NCBI RefSeq assembly: GCF_000737065.1
Contig: NZ_AQRC01000016.1
Coordinates: 1-64,000 of the forward strand
DNA: 64,000 nucleotides
Direction: 5' to 3'
Source of the DNA: Thioclava atlantica
Lineage (GTDB): Bacteria; Pseudomonadota; Alphaproteobacteria; Rhodobacterales; Rhodobacteraceae
The stretch's first letter is position 1. Every line of letters begins with the position of its first letter. Below, in pieces: positions 42,943-58,474 of this stretch. The notes below the pieces were generated by a model. It had not been told where the DNA came from. It searched no databases and saw nothing but the letters and a program-made list of their open reading frames with translations. A program made the translations under genes and the position numbers.

Positions 42943-44892
42943 ATGAGACGATCCCCGAAAGAGACACAGCAAAGCACGCGCCGCATCACCCGCCGTGGCC
43001 TCATGCTCGGGGGCGCGCAGGCCGCGGTGGTCGCGGTTCTCGCCGCGCGGATGCGCAAGATGCAGCTCGAGGACGCGGCGCAATACCGTATGCTGGCCGA
43101 GGGCAACTCGGTGAAGATCCGGCTCATCCCGCCCGCGCGCGGGCTGATCTACGACCGCAACGGCGTGCTGCTTGCGGGCAACGAACAGAACTACCGCGTC
43201 ACCATCACCCGCGAGGACACCGATGACGTCGATGCGACGCTGGCCGAGCTGCGCCGCCTCGTGCCGATCACCGATGCCGATGCGGAGCAGATCCTGCACG
43301 ATATCCGCCGCCGCCCGCCGACGACCCCGGTGACGGTGGCCGACCGCCTCACCTGGGACGAATTCTCGCGCGTGGCGGTCAACACCCCTGCCCTGCCCGG
43401 CGTCAATCCCGATGTCGGCCTCTCGCGGGTCTATCCGCGCCGGGAGGATTTCGCCCATGTGATCGGCTATGTGGGACCGGTCTCGGATTACGATCTGAGC
43501 AAGATGGAAGACCCCGATCCGGTCCTGCTGATCCCGCGCTTCCAGCTCGGAAAGTCGGGGATCGAGGCGAAAGAGGAGGACGGGCTGCGCGGCGCGGCGG
43601 GCCAGCGCCGGGTCGAGGTGAACTCGGCCGGGCGCGAGATGCGCGAGCTGTCGCGCGAACCCGGCAAACCCGGCGAGAACCTTCAGCTGACGGTCGACTA
43701 CCGGCTCCAGAATTACGCGCTCAAGCGCCTCGAGGCGGAATCGGCCGCGACCGTGGTGATCGACGTCACCAACGGCGATGTTCTCGCCTGCGCCTCCGCC
43801 CCCGCCTTCGACCCGAACCTTTTCGTGCGCGGGATCTCGGTCACCGATTATCGGATGCTCACCCAGAACGACCATCGCCCGCTTGCCGACAAGACGGTGC
43901 AGGGTCTCTACCCGCCAGGCTCGACCTACAAGATGGTCACCGCCCTGGCCGCCCTCGAGGCCGGCCTGGTCACCCCCGAGGAAACGATCTGGTGCCCCGG
44001 CTATGTCGAGATCGCGGGCCGCCGCTTCCACTGCTGGAAAAGCGCAGGCCACGGCCATGTCAACATGACCAAGAGCCTCGAGCAGAGCTGCGACGTCTAT
44101 TACTACGAGCTCTCGCAGCGCATCGGCATCGAGAAGATGAGCGCGATGGCGGAACGCCTCGGCGTGGGCGTGAAGCCCGACCTGCCGATGTCCGCGGTCA
44201 AGGAGGGTGTCGCACCGACCAAGGAATGGAAGCAGGAGCGCTACGGCAAGGACTGGCTGATCGGCGACACCGCGAACGCGGCGATCGGCCAGGGCTACGT
44301 GCTCGCCTCGCCGATGCATCTGGCGATCATGGCCGCGCGGATCGCCAGCGGCAAGAAGGTCGAACCGCGGCTGATCCGGTCGCGCGACGGGGTCGAGGAG
44401 CCGATCCGCGTGAGCGACGATCTCGGCGTGACGAAGGCGCATCTCGACAATGTGCGCCGGGGCATGACCGCCGTGGTGAATTCGAACCGCGGCACCGCGC
44501 GCGGCTCGCGCATCGCGATGGCCGAATGGAAGATGGCGGGAAAGACCGGCACGTCCCAGGTGCGCAACATCACCAAGGCCGAACGCGCGCGCGGCGTGCT
44601 CCGCAACGACCAGCTGCCCTGGGACCAGCGCGACCATGCGCTCTTCGTGGCATTCGCCCCTGTCGACAACCCGCGCTACGCGGTTTCGGTCGTGGTCGAA
44701 CATGGCTCGGGCGGCTCCACCGCCGCCGCGCCGATCGCGCGCGACGTGCTGCTCTTCGCGCTCGCGGGGGGGCTGCCCCCCGACGATGCCTATCCCTCCT
44801 TCGCGCGTGACAAGGCGAAGGAACTCAACGACGCGCTCGATCTGGTCGATCCCGAAACCGTACAGAAACCGCAGGCGAGGTCGCGCGCGTGA
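42943..44892 (+). CDS. mrdA: Penicillin-binding protein 2 (peptidoglycan transpeptidase)
   Basis: Class B PBP of 649 aa that cross-links peptidoglycan during elongation. A short cytoplasmic N-terminus and one membrane helix (about residues 20-38, LMLGGAQAAVVAVLAARM) are followed by the dimerisation domain (PPARGLIYDRNGVLLAGNEQ) and the transpeptidase domain with catalytic Ser in PPGSTYKMV, SxN-type motif in SCDVYYYEL and KTGTS. The start at 42943 follows GAGGGGGAACG. Its stop overlaps the rodA start. Confidence 0.96.
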   Translation: MRRSPKETQQSTRRITRRGLMLGGAQAAVVAVLAARMRKMQLEDAAQYRMLAEGNSVKIRLIPPARGLIYDRNGVLLAGNEQNYRVTITREDTDDVDATLAELRRLVPITDADAEQILHDIRRRPPTTPVTVADRLTWDEFSRVAVNTPALPGVNPDVGLSRVYPRREDFAHVIGYVGPVSDYDLSKMEDPDPVLLIPRFQLGKSGIEAKEEDGLRGAAGQRRVEVNSAGREMRELSREPGKPGENLQLTVDYRLQNYALKRLEAESAATVVIDVTNGDVLACASAPAFDPNLFVRGISVTDYRMLTQNDHRPLADKTVQGLYPPGSTYKMVTALAALEAGLVTPEETIWCPGYVEIAGRRFHCWKSAGHGHVNMTKSLEQSCDVYYYELSQRIGIEKMSAMAERLGVGVKPDLPMSAVKEGVAPTKEWKQERYGKDWLIGDTANAAIGQGYVLASPMHLAIMAARIASGKKVEPRLIRSRDGVEEPIRVSDDLGVTKAHLDNVRRGMTAVVNSNRGTARGSRIAMAEWKMAGKTGTSQVRNITKAERARGVLRNDQLPWDQRDHALFVAFAPVDNPRYAVSVVVEHGSGGSTAAAPIARDVLLFALAGGLPPDDAYPSFARDKAKELNDALDLVDPETVQKPQARSRA

Positions 44893-46034
44893 GCTATCTC
44901 GAAAGCAATCTCAAGACCGTCCCCACGGGCTGGCGCAAGATCTTCTATCTGAACTGGCCGCTGGTGATCCTGCTGACCGCCGTGGCCTGCGCAGGCTTCC
45001 TGATGCTGTATTCGGTCGCGGGCGGAAATATCCATACCTGGGCCGAGCCGCAGATGAAGCGCTTCGCGCTCGGCATGGTCGCGATGTTCCTCGTCGCCTT
45101 CATCCCGGTCTGGTTCTGGCGCAACGTCTCGGCGATGGCCTATTTCATCGCCTTCCTGCTGCTCGTCGCGGTGGAGTTCTTCGGCGCGATCGGCATGGGC
45201 GCGCAGCGCTGGCTCGAGATCGGCCCGCTGCGAATCCAACCCTCCGAGCTGATGAAGATCACCCTCGTGATGCTGCTGGCCGCCTATTACGACTGGCTGC
45301 CGGTCGAGAAGGTCTCGCGCCCGCTCTGGGTCTTCATCCCCGCGATCATCATCCTCGCGCCGACCTTCCTCGTGCTCGCCCAGCCCGATCTCGGGACGGC
45401 GGTCATGCTGGTGATGGGCGGCGCCTTCGTGATGTTCGCAGCCGGGGTCTCTCTGTGGTATTTCGGGACGGTCCTTGCGCTCGTCGTGGCCCTCGTCTTC
45501 GGCGTGATGGAGACGCGCGGCACGCCCTACCAGCTCCTGCATGACTACCAGTACAAGCGGATCGACACCTTCCTCGATCCCGGCTCCGACCCGCTCGGCG
45601 CGGGCTACAACATCATGCAGGCGCAGATCGCGCTCGGTTCCGGCGGCTGGGCCGGACGCGGTTTCATGCAGGGCACGCAATCGCGGCTGAACTTCCTGCC
45701 CGAAAAGCACACCGATTTCATCTTCACCACGCTCGCCGAGGAATTCGGCTTCGTGGGGGCCTTCTCGCTGCTGATGCTCTATGCCGGGATCATCGGCTTC
45801 GCGCTCTATACCGCGATGGCGACCAAGGATCGCTTCGCCTCGCTTCTGAGTTTCGGCGTGGCGGGGACGTTCTTCTTCTTCTTCGCGATCAACATGGCGA
45901 TGGTGATGGGGCTGATGCCGGTGGTGGGGGTGCCCTTGCCGCTGGTAAGCTACGGGGGCACCGCCATGCTGATCCTTCTTGCGGCATTCGGCCTTGTCCA
46001 GAGCGCCCATATCCACCGACCGAGGCAGAGATGA
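44889..46034 (+). CDS. rodA: SEDS-family peptidoglycan glycosyltransferase RodA
   Basis: Multi-pass SEDS protein of 381 aa with about ten membrane helices that polymerises glycan strands with PBP2. Conserved segments include LQPSELMKITLVMLLAAYYD-like RIQPSELMKITLVMLL, FLVLAQPDLGTAVML, and the end VGVPLPLVSYGGTAMLIL. The start is GTG at 44889 inside the mrdA stop region (GTGA overlap), and its own stop overlaps the next gene by 4 bp. Confidence 0.95.
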   Translation: MSYLESNLKTVPTGWRKIFYLNWPLVILLTAVACAGFLMLYSVAGGNIHTWAEPQMKRFALGMVAMFLVAFIPVWFWRNVSAMAYFIAFLLLVAVEFFGAIGMGAQRWLEIGPLRIQPSELMKITLVMLLAAYYDWLPVEKVSRPLWVFIPAIIILAPTFLVLAQPDLGTAVMLVMGGAFVMFAAGVSLWYFGTVLALVVALVFGVMETRGTPYQLLHDYQYKRIDTFLDPGSDPLGAGYNIMQAQIALGSGGWAGRGFMQGTQSRLNFLPEKHTDFIFTTLAEEFGFVGAFSLLMLYAGIIGFALYTAMATKDRFASLLSFGVAGTFFFFFAINMAMVMGLMPVVGVPLPLVSYGGTAMLILLAAFGLVQSAHIHRPRQR

Positions 46035-46972
46035 TCCGCATCCTTTTCGCCGACAAGCCCGAGAACCGGCCGCGCTACGAGGGGCCGCTCACCCGCGCCA
46101 TCGCGCAGACCGGCATCGTGGCCGAAATCGTTCAGCCCGGCGAGACCGATCCCGCGAGCGTCGATTACATCGTCTATTCGCCGCAGGGCCCGGTGCAGGA
46201 TTTCACCCCCTTCACCCGTGCCAAGGCGGTGCTCAATCTCTGGGCCGGGGTCGAGCGTGTCGTGGGCAACGAGACCCTGACCCAGCCGCTCTGCCGGATG
46301 GTCGATCTCGGCCTCGAGCGCGGGATGGTCGAATATGTCACCGGCCATGTGCTGCGCTACCATCTGGGGCTCGACGCGACGCTCGCTGCGCAGGACGGGG
46401 TCTGGCGCCATGACACGGGCGTGCCGCCGCTCGCACGCGACCGCTCGGTGGTGATGCTGGGACTGGGCGCGCTCGGCCGCACCTGCGCCGAGGCGCTCGC
46501 GGGGCTCGGGTTCAAGGTGACCGGCTGGAGCCGGACCCCGAAGGACATCTCCGGCATCGACTGTCTGAGCGGCCCGGATGGCCTGCACGCGGCGCTCGCG
46601 CGCGCGGAGATCCTCGTCTCGATCCTCCCCGACACGCCCGGGACGACGAACCTGCTCAATTCGGAGACGCTGGCCCTCCTGCCCGAGGGCGCGCGGATCA
46701 TCAATCCGGGACGGGGCACGCTGATCGACGATGATGCGCTTCTGGCCGCGCTCGACGCGGGCCGGGTGGGCCATGCCACGCTCGACGTCTTCCGCGTGGA
46801 GCCCCTGCCGCCCGAACATCCCTACTGGGCGCATCCGAAAGTCACGGTGACCCCGCATATCGCCGCCGAAAGCCGGGCCGAGACCGCCTCCGAGGTGGTG
46901 GCGGAGAATATCCGGCGCGGCGAGGCGGGCGAGCCGTTTCTCTACCTGGTCGACCGGTCGCGGGGTTATTGA
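46031..46972 (+). CDS. GhrA-like 2-hydroxyacid dehydrogenase (glyoxylate/hydroxypyruvate reductase)
   Basis: NAD(P)H-dependent reductase of 313 aa of the D-2-hydroxyacid dehydrogenase family, closest by pattern to glyoxylate/hydroxypyruvate reductase A. The dinucleotide motif is GLGALGR, and the catalytic triad appears as Arg in NLWAGVERV or NPGRGTLID, Glu in FRVEPLPPEHP and His in TPHIAAES. It is coupled to rodA by an ATGA overlap although it has no obvious role in cell shape. A palindromic repeat follows its stop. Confidence 0.88.
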   Translation: MIRILFADKPENRPRYEGPLTRAIAQTGIVAEIVQPGETDPASVDYIVYSPQGPVQDFTPFTRAKAVLNLWAGVERVVGNETLTQPLCRMVDLGLERGMVEYVTGHVLRYHLGLDATLAAQDGVWRHDTGVPPLARDRSVVMLGLGALGRTCAEALAGLGFKVTGWSRTPKDISGIDCLSGPDGLHAALARAEILVSILPDTPGTTNLLNSETLALLPEGARIINPGRGTLIDDDALLAALDAGRVGHATLDVFRVEPLPPEHPYWAHPKVTVTPHIAAESRAETASEVVAENIRRGEAGEPFLYLVDRSRGY

Positions 46973-46976
46973 ACGA

Positions 46977-47028
46977 CCGGGGGTTTCACACCCCCGGACC
47001 CCCGTGGGATATTTCGGGCATTTGGAAG
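46977..47028 (+). repeat. Palindromic repeat, intergenic copy
   Basis: CCGGGGG, 7 nt, CCCCCGG (perfect 7-bp stem), then ACCCCCG and a conserved 3' module GGGATATTTCGGGCATTTGG. It fills the 57-bp gap between the convergent ghrA-like and hisG genes and probably serves as a transcript end. The same element recurs inside xdhA and xdhB. Confidence 0.75.
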
Positions 47029-47029
47029 T

Positions 47030-47743
47030 TCAGAGTTCCGGCGCGGCTACCCCGAGCTGTTTGGCGAGATCGCCGAGGCGCATCTGCTTGCCGTTCCAGT
47101 CGGCCGCGCGCGAGGCGAACAGCGTCGCCTGGCTCTGGTGGATGAGACCGTCCGAGAGGATCTTGAGGTGGTTGGCGCGCAGCGTCTCGCCGCTCGAGGT
47201 GATGTCGGCCACGGCTTCGGCGGTGAGATTGGCGATCGTGCCCTCGGTCGCGCCCTGGCTGTCGACGAGCTGCCAGTCGGCCACGCCCTCGCGGATCAGG
47301 AACTCGCGCACGAGCCGATGGTATTTCGTCGCGATCCGCAGCCGGAACCCATGGGTCGCGCGGAAACGGTGCGCGGCCGCGTCGAGGTCCTCGAGGCTGT
47401 CGACATCCGACCAGCAGGACGGCACCGCGATGATCAGGTCGGCATGGCCGAAGCCCATCGGCGCGAGGGCGGCGACCTGGCTATCCCAGTCAGCGAGCTT
47501 CTCGCGCACGAGATCGGAGCCGGTGATCCCGAGATGAATGCGCCCGGCGGCCAGTTCGCGCGGGATCTCGCCCGCCGAGAGGAGCACCAGCGCAACGCCA
47601 TCGGCGCCCTCGACCGCGCCCGCATATTCGCGTTCCGAACCGGTGCGCTTGAGCGTGATCTCCCGCTCGGCGAACCACTCGAAGGTCTTCTCCATCAGAC
47701 GGCCCTTGGAGGGCACACCGAGTTTGATCATGGGATCGCTCAT
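47030..47743 (-). CDS. hisG: ATP phosphoribosyltransferase, short form
   Basis: First enzyme of histidine synthesis, joining ATP and PRPP. The 237-aa product lacks the C-terminal regulatory domain of long HisG, so it needs HisZ, encoded directly upstream. Family blocks: KLGVPSKGRLMEKTFEWF, HLGITGSDLVREKL, and the PRPP loop region GATEGTIANLTAEAVADIT. It overlaps hisZ by 4 bp (ATGA) and is the last gene of hisS-hisZ-hisG. Confidence 0.95.
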   Translation of the reverse strand: MSDPMIKLGVPSKGRLMEKTFEWFAEREITLKRTGSEREYAGAVEGADGVALVLLSAGEIPRELAAGRIHLGITGSDLVREKLADWDSQVAALAPMGFGHADLIIAVPSCWSDVDSLEDLDAAAHRFRATHGFRLRIATKYHRLVREFLIREGVADWQLVDSQGATEGTIANLTAEAVADITSSGETLRANHLKILSDGLIHQSQATLFASRAADWNGKQMRLGDLAKQLGVAAPEL

Positions 47744-48810
47744 TTCCGGGCCTCCAGATCGGCCATCAGCCCCGCACGGATCACCGCCCCAACGGCCGGG
47801 ATCTCGCGCCCCTGCCCCAGTTGCCGGGTCAGCGCGTCGTACCGGCCGCCGAGGCAGACCGGCGGCAGCGCGGGATCGGCGGCGGAGAAGGTGAAGACGA
47901 ACCCGTCGTAATATTCCATCGTCGAGCGGCCATGACCGGCATCGAAGCGCAGCGCGGCCGGGTCGATGCCGCGCGCGGCGAGCGCTTCGAGACGGCGTTC
48001 GAGCCGCGCGATGGCCGGCTCGAGCGTGCCGATCCCGAGTGCGCGCAACGCGTCGGGGGCGCGATCGGCCGGGCAGCGCAGCTCGGCCAGCGCGTTGAGG
48101 GCCACGACATCCGCGGCCGCGATCGGCGGGGCCTCGGCATCGGCATGGAGCGCCGCGATCCGCGTCTCCATCTCCTCGGGGGTCCGAAGCCCGATCCAGG
48201 GCGCCTCGGAGCGGGTCCCGGCGAGCAGATCGGCGCGCGCCTGCGGGACCGGGATCTGGCCGGAATAGCGGGCGAGAAGATGCTGGAAGCGCCGGGGCCG
48301 CCAGATGTGCCGGGCGAGCGCGGCCTTGCGTTCGGGGAGGGTGTCGAGCCCGTCGACGGCCGCGCGCAGGAGCCCCATATCCCCGATCGTCGCAGTCAGA
48401 TCGAGTTTCGCGAGCAGCCCCTCGAAGAGCGCGAAGACCTCGGCATCGGCGGCTTCGGGATCGGTGCGGTCGAAGAGTTCGAACCCGGCCTGGAAATACT
48501 CGTTCGAGCGGGCCGGGCCGCGATGGTCCTGGCGGCGGAAAACCTCGCCTGCATAGGCGTAGCGGGCAGGCTCGGCGCCGTTCGCCATGTGCTCCTGAAC
48601 CACCGGCACGGTGAAGTCGGGGCGCAGCATCATCTCGCCGCGCAGGGGGTCGGCGGTGACATAGGCGCGGGCCCGGATATCCTCGCCATAGAGGTCGAGC
48701 AGCGCCTCGGCGGGTTGCAGGATATCGGGCGTGACCTCGAGCGCTCCGGCGGCGCGGAACGCTTCGAGAAGCCGGGCAGCCATCGCCCGAGACTGCGCCT
48801 TGTCCGCCAT
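47740..48810 (-). CDS. hisZ: ATP phosphoribosyltransferase regulatory subunit HisZ
   Basis: HisRS-like paralogue of 356 aa that forms the hetero-octameric ATP phosphoribosyltransferase with HisG and confers histidine feedback. The catalytic-core fold of HisRS is visible (MLRPDFTVPVVQEHMANGAE, YAGEVFRRQDHRGPARSNEY, VCLGGRYDALTRQLG), but there is no C-terminal anticodon-binding domain. ATG at 48810 overlaps the hisS stop (TGATG); the in-frame GTG at 48813 is less likely. Confidence 0.93.
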   Translation of the reverse strand: MADKAQSRAMAARLLEAFRAAGALEVTPDILQPAEALLDLYGEDIRARAYVTADPLRGEMMLRPDFTVPVVQEHMANGAEPARYAYAGEVFRRQDHRGPARSNEYFQAGFELFDRTDPEAADAEVFALFEGLLAKLDLTATIGDMGLLRAAVDGLDTLPERKAALARHIWRPRRFQHLLARYSGQIPVPQARADLLAGTRSEAPWIGLRTPEEMETRIAALHADAEAPPIAAADVVALNALAELRCPADRAPDALRALGIGTLEPAIARLERRLEALAARGIDPAALRFDAGHGRSTMEYYDGFVFTFSAADPALPPVCLGGRYDALTRQLGQGREIPAVGAVIRAGLMADLEARK

Positions 48811-50312
48811 CACTCCGCCCCGTAGCGCGCTAGGATCTCTTGCACTTTTTCAACCATTTCGGCGGTGGGCACCTCGAATTGCGCGGGTTGGGATTTCCAT
48901 TCCTCGACCGTGGCGTCCTGCGCGATCTTGGCACCGAGGATCAGGTCCTTGATCTGGACGACGCCGCGTTGCGCCTCGTCCGAGCCCTGGATGATCGCCA
49001 CCGGGCTCTCGCGCTTGTCGGCATATTTGAGCTGGTTGCCGAAATTCTTCGGGTTCCCGAGATAGACCTCGGCGCGGATGCCCGCCGCGCGCAGCGTGCT
49101 CGCCATTCCGAGATACTCGGCCATCCGGTCGCGATCCATCACGGTCACGACGACAGGACCCTGCGCGGTGCCGCCGATGCGCCCCTTGGCGCGCAGTGCG
49201 GCCAGAAGCCGGTCCACCCCGATCGAGACGCCGGTCGCGGGCACTTCCTGACCGGTGAAGCGCTTGACGAGATCGTCATAGCGCCCGCCGCCCGCGACCG
49301 AGCCGAATTGGCGCGGGCGCCCCTTCTCGTCGGTGATCTCGAAGGTCAGTTCGGCCTCGAAGACCGGGCCGGTATAATAGCCGAGGCCGCGGACCACCGA
49401 GGGGTCGATCACGATCCGGTCGGGGCCGTAACCCTGCGCGTCGAGCAGCGCCGCGATCTGTTCGAGTTCCGCCACGCCATCCGAACCGAGCGCCGAGCCC
49501 GCGACCAGCTCGCGCAGCCGCGCGACCGTGGCCGCATTGTCGGCGCGCCTGGCGTCCATGAAGCTCATCACCGTATCGGCCTGCGCGTCCGAAAGCCCCG
49601 CCCCGTCGGTGAAATCGCCGGACTCGTCCAACCGGCCCTTGCCCATCAGGAGCCGCACGCCCTCCTCGCCGAACTTGTCGAACTTGTCGATCGCGCGCAG
49701 GACGATGCCGCGCTCGTGTTCGAATTTCGACGGGTCGGCCGGATCGAGCACGCCCGCGACCTCCATCACGCCGTTCAGAACCTTGCGGTTGTTCACCCGC
49801 ACGACGTAGTCGCCGCGCGGAATGCCCACCGCTTCGAGCGCATCCGCGAGCATCCCGCAGATCTCGGCATCGGCCGCGACCGAGGAGGCGCCCACCGTAT
49901 CGGCATCGCATTGATAGAACTGGCGGAACCGCCCCGGCCCCGGCTTTTCGTTGCGCCAGACCGGGCCCATCGTGTAGCGCCGATAGGGCGAGGGCAGATC
50001 GTTGCGGTATTGCGCCGCGACGCGCGCCAGCGGCGCGGTCATGTCATAGCGCAGCGCCAGCCACTTGCCGTCATCCTCTTCCTGCCAGGCGAAGACGCCG
50101 GCATTGGGACGGTCCACATCGGGGAGGTATTTCCCGAGCGCCTCGACCGTCTCGATGCCCGAGGTCTCGAGCGCCTCGAACCCATGTGCGCGGTAGACCT
50201 CGGCGATCTTCGCGAGCATCTCGGCCCGCTCGGTCACCTCCGCGCCGAAATAGTCGCGGAAGCCCTTCGGGGTCTCGGCCTTGGGACGGGGCTGCTTTTT
50301 CTGTTTCGCCAT
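48810..50312 (-). CDS. hisS: Histidine--tRNA ligase
   Basis: Class II synthetase of 500 aa. Motif 1 region [20 protein letters not shown]; motif 2 [21 protein letters not shown]; histidine-binding [11 protein letters not shown]; motif 3 [16 protein letters not shown]; then the anticodon-binding domain. It is longer than the E. coli enzyme, as is usual for the alphaproteobacterial type, which recognises tRNA-His lacking G-1, consistent with the tRNA found at 11010. The start at 50312 follows AGGTG with 7-nt spacing. Confidence 0.95.
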   Translation of the reverse strand: MAKQKKQPRPKAETPKGFRDYFGAEVTERAEMLAKIAEVYRAHGFEALETSGIETVEALGKYLPDVDRPNAGVFAWQEEDDGKWLALRYDMTAPLARVAAQYRNDLPSPYRRYTMGPVWRNEKPGPGRFRQFYQCDADTVGASSVAADAEICGMLADALEAVGIPRGDYVVRVNNRKVLNGVMEVAGVLDPADPSKFEHERGIVLRAIDKFDKFGEEGVRLLMGKGRLDESGDFTDGAGLSDAQADTVMSFMDARRADNAATVARLRELVAGSALGSDGVAELEQIAALLDAQGYGPDRIVIDPSVVRGLGYYTGPVFEAELTFEITDEKGRPRQFGSVAGGGRYDDLVKRFTGQEVPATGVSIGVDRLLAALRAKGRIGGTAQGPVVVTVMDRDRMAEYLGMASTLRAAGIRAEVYLGNPKNFGNQLKYADKRESPVAIIQGSDEAQRGVVQIKDLILGAKIAQDATVEEWKSQPAQFEVPTAEMVEKVQEILARYGAE

Positions 50313-50387
50313 CGGCTTGCACCTGATCTTATCTCGCGCGAGGGTGTAGCCCAAGGGGCTGGCCCCGGCAAGCGATAGGGACGACAG

Positions 50388-50594
50388 ATGCAGGATCGGG
50401 TTGAGCGCGCGGAAGAACAGATCGCCTATCTGACGCGGACGGTGGAGGAACTCTCCGACGTTGTCGTCGAACAGGGCCGCCGGATCGAGCGTCTCGAGCG
50501 GCAGCTGGGCCTGCTGATCGAACGCGAGGCCGAGCGCGAATATGAAGGCGGCGGGCAGGTTCCGCTCGCCGATCAGAAACCGCCGCACTGGTAA
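50388..50594 (+). CDS. slyX: SlyX family protein
   Basis: Small coiled-coil protein of 68 aa: [20 protein letters not shown] continues as a heptad pattern to residue 45, and the C-terminus [10 protein letters not shown] carries the family signature PPHY/W. Function is unknown. It is divergent from hisS and its stop overlaps the start of the next gene (TAATG). Confidence 0.9.
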   Translation: MQDRVERAEEQIAYLTRTVEELSDVVVEQGRRIERLERQLGLLIEREAEREYEGGGQVPLADQKPPHW

Positions 50595-51019
50595 TGCTGA
50601 ACGCGCTCTGGGGAGTGTCCGGAGTGTGTCTGGGCGCCCAGGCGCTCCTTTATACCGGCTTGCTGGTCTGGCCCCTCGGCTTCCATCTCGACGCCGCGAT
50701 CGAGCGCTTCGATCTCTGGGAGCGCAGCGGCATCGTCGCGTTGCAGATCTTCGTCATGCTCCCGCTTCTGAGCTTGCTGGCCTGGACCCTGCGCACGCAC
50801 CGCCAGGCCCAGTTTCTGGTCAGTGTCGCCGTCCTCGGCGTCGCGCTTCTCGCGGTGAGCGGCTGGATCGAGATGCACGCCATCGCGGGCGCGATCCGCG
50901 AGTCGGTGGATGCGCAGGACCGTCTGCGCGGGGTGGCGTTCCTGCGTTGCGTGGAATTCGCGGTCGCATTGTCCGCCGCGATCATGGTGCGGCTGGCCTG
51001 GAGCGCGCGGCGGATCTGA
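50594..51019 (+). CDS. Hypothetical membrane protein (141 aa)
   Basis: Four predicted membrane helices (about residues 8-28, 45-66, 72-92 and 115-136) with short loops. No family is recognised. It is translationally coupled to slyX and ends 3 bp from the convergent dnaE stop, so the slyX-membrane protein pair is a small operon. Confidence 0.7.
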   Translation: MLNALWGVSGVCLGAQALLYTGLLVWPLGFHLDAAIERFDLWERSGIVALQIFVMLPLLSLLAWTLRTHRQAQFLVSVAVLGVALLAVSGWIEMHAIAGAIRESVDAQDRLRGVAFLRCVEFAVALSAAIMVRLAWSARRI

Positions 51020-51022
51020 GGA

Positions 51023-54523
<3,501 letters not shown>

Positions 54524-54767
54524 GGGCACAAGCTAGCCCCGGCCGCGCCCCCGCGCCAGCCTCTCGCGACGCCAACTACGGGACACGTCCGGCACCCGTC
54601 GCCCAAAATTTGACCACCGGATCAGATTCGAGGCAGCCCCGCCCCTCAATTTCCTTGCCAAGCCCCGCTCCGATCGGTTTTGCTGAAGCCCGGGCCGCCT
54701 TCTCTACGCCGCATCGAGCGGGCGCGCGCGCAGGACAGGGACCTCGGTAAGGCGGCGGAATTTTCTG

Positions 54768-56146
54768 ATGCAGATCACGTTTCTTCTGAACGGAGAAACC
54801 CGGGTCGTCACGGTGAACGACCCGACGCAATCGGTGCTGGACTGGTTGCGCGGCGAAGGGCTGACCGGGACCAAGGAGGGCTGCAACGAGGGCGATTGCG
54901 GGGCCTGCTCGGTGATCGTGACCGACGAGACGGGGGCGAAACCGCTCAATGCCTGCCTGATGATGCTGCCGCATCTGCATGGCCGCGCGCTGCGCACGGT
55001 CGAGGGAATCGCGGGGCCGCAAGGCGCGCTTCACCCGGTGCAGGAGGCGATGATCGCGCATCACGGCTCGCAATGCGGTTTCTGCACGCCGGGCTTCATC
55101 GCCTCGATGGCGGCGGCGCATCTCAATGGCCGCAAGGATCATGACGACCTGCTCGCGGGCAATCTGTGCCGCTGCACGGGCTACGCGCCGATCATCCGCG
55201 CGGCGAAGGCCGCCGAAGAGGCGCCCGTCCCCGACTGGATGCGCGACACCCCCCTCCAAATGCCCGAAATATCCTCGGGGGTGCGGGGGCAGACAGCCCC
55301 CACCTTCCTGCCCCAAAGCGCCGACGACCTGGCCGAGTGGTACCTCGCCCATCCCGAGGCCACCCTGATCGCAGGCGCGACCGATGTCGGGCTCTGGGTC
55401 ACCAAGCAGCTGCGTGAACTCGGCGAGGTCGCCTTTCTGGGCCAATGCCGCGACCTTCAGCGCATCGAGGAGACCGCGGACGGGTTCGCGATCGGCGCGG
55501 GCGTCACCATCGCGGCCCTGCGCGCAGCGATGGCCACCCCGCATCCGGCCTTCGCCGAGCTGCTTCGCCGCTTCGCCTCCGAGCAGGTCCGGCAGGCCGC
55601 GACCATCGGCGGCAATATCGCCAACGGCTCGCCGATCGGCGACGGCGCGCCCGCGCTGATCGCGATGGGCGGGCGGCTCACCCTGCGCAAGGGCGCCGCG
55701 CGGCGTACGATCCCGCTCGAGGCGTTCTTCCTCGAATACGGCAAGCAGGACCGCGCGCCCGGCGAATTCGTCGAAAGCGTCACGCTGCCGAAATCCGCCC
55801 CTGCGCTGACCTGCTACAAGCTTTCGAAACGCTTCGATCAGGACATCTCGGCGGTCTGTGGCGCGCTCAGCATTCCCCGCGAAGAGGGTCGGATTCGGGC
55901 CCCGCGCCTCGCCTTCGGCGGCATGGCGGGGATCCCGAAACGCGCCGCGGCCCTCGAAGCGGCGCTCGACGGCCAGCCCTTCACCGAAGCGGCGATCACG
56001 GCCGCGCTGCCTGCGCTCGAGGACGATTTCACCCCGCTCTCGGACATGCGCGCCTCGGCCCGCTACCGGATGGAGGCGGCCAAGGCGATGCTGATACGCT
56101 ACCTGCGCGAGGCGGAAGGCGCACAGAGCATTCTCGAGGTGCAGCC

Positions 56147-56150
<4 letters not shown>
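54768..56150 (+). CDS. xdhA: Xanthine dehydrogenase small subunit XdhA (FeS/FAD)
   Basis: Electron-transfer subunit of 460 aa. Two 2Fe-2S clusters: the plant-type one with Cys39, 44, 47 and 63 ([15 protein letters not shown]) and the helical one with Cys103, 106, 134 and 136 ([19 protein letters not shown]). A FAD-binding domain follows (about 183-460; [34 protein letters not shown]). Residues about 162-181, in the linker between the two halves, are encoded by a palindromic repeat read on its complementary strand. The stop overlaps the xdhB start (ATGA). Confidence 0.95.
55253..55302 (-). repeat. Palindromic repeat inside xdhA
   Basis: On the minus strand GGGGGC, 5 nt, GCCCCC, then GCACCCCCGAGGATATTTCG and GGCATTTGG: the same ~50-bp element as at 46977 and 57287. 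It lies in frame in xdhA and encodes [18 protein letters not shown] of the FeS-FAD linker. Confidence 0.75.
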
Positions 56151-58470
<2,320 letters not shown>

Positions 58471-58474
<4 letters not shown>

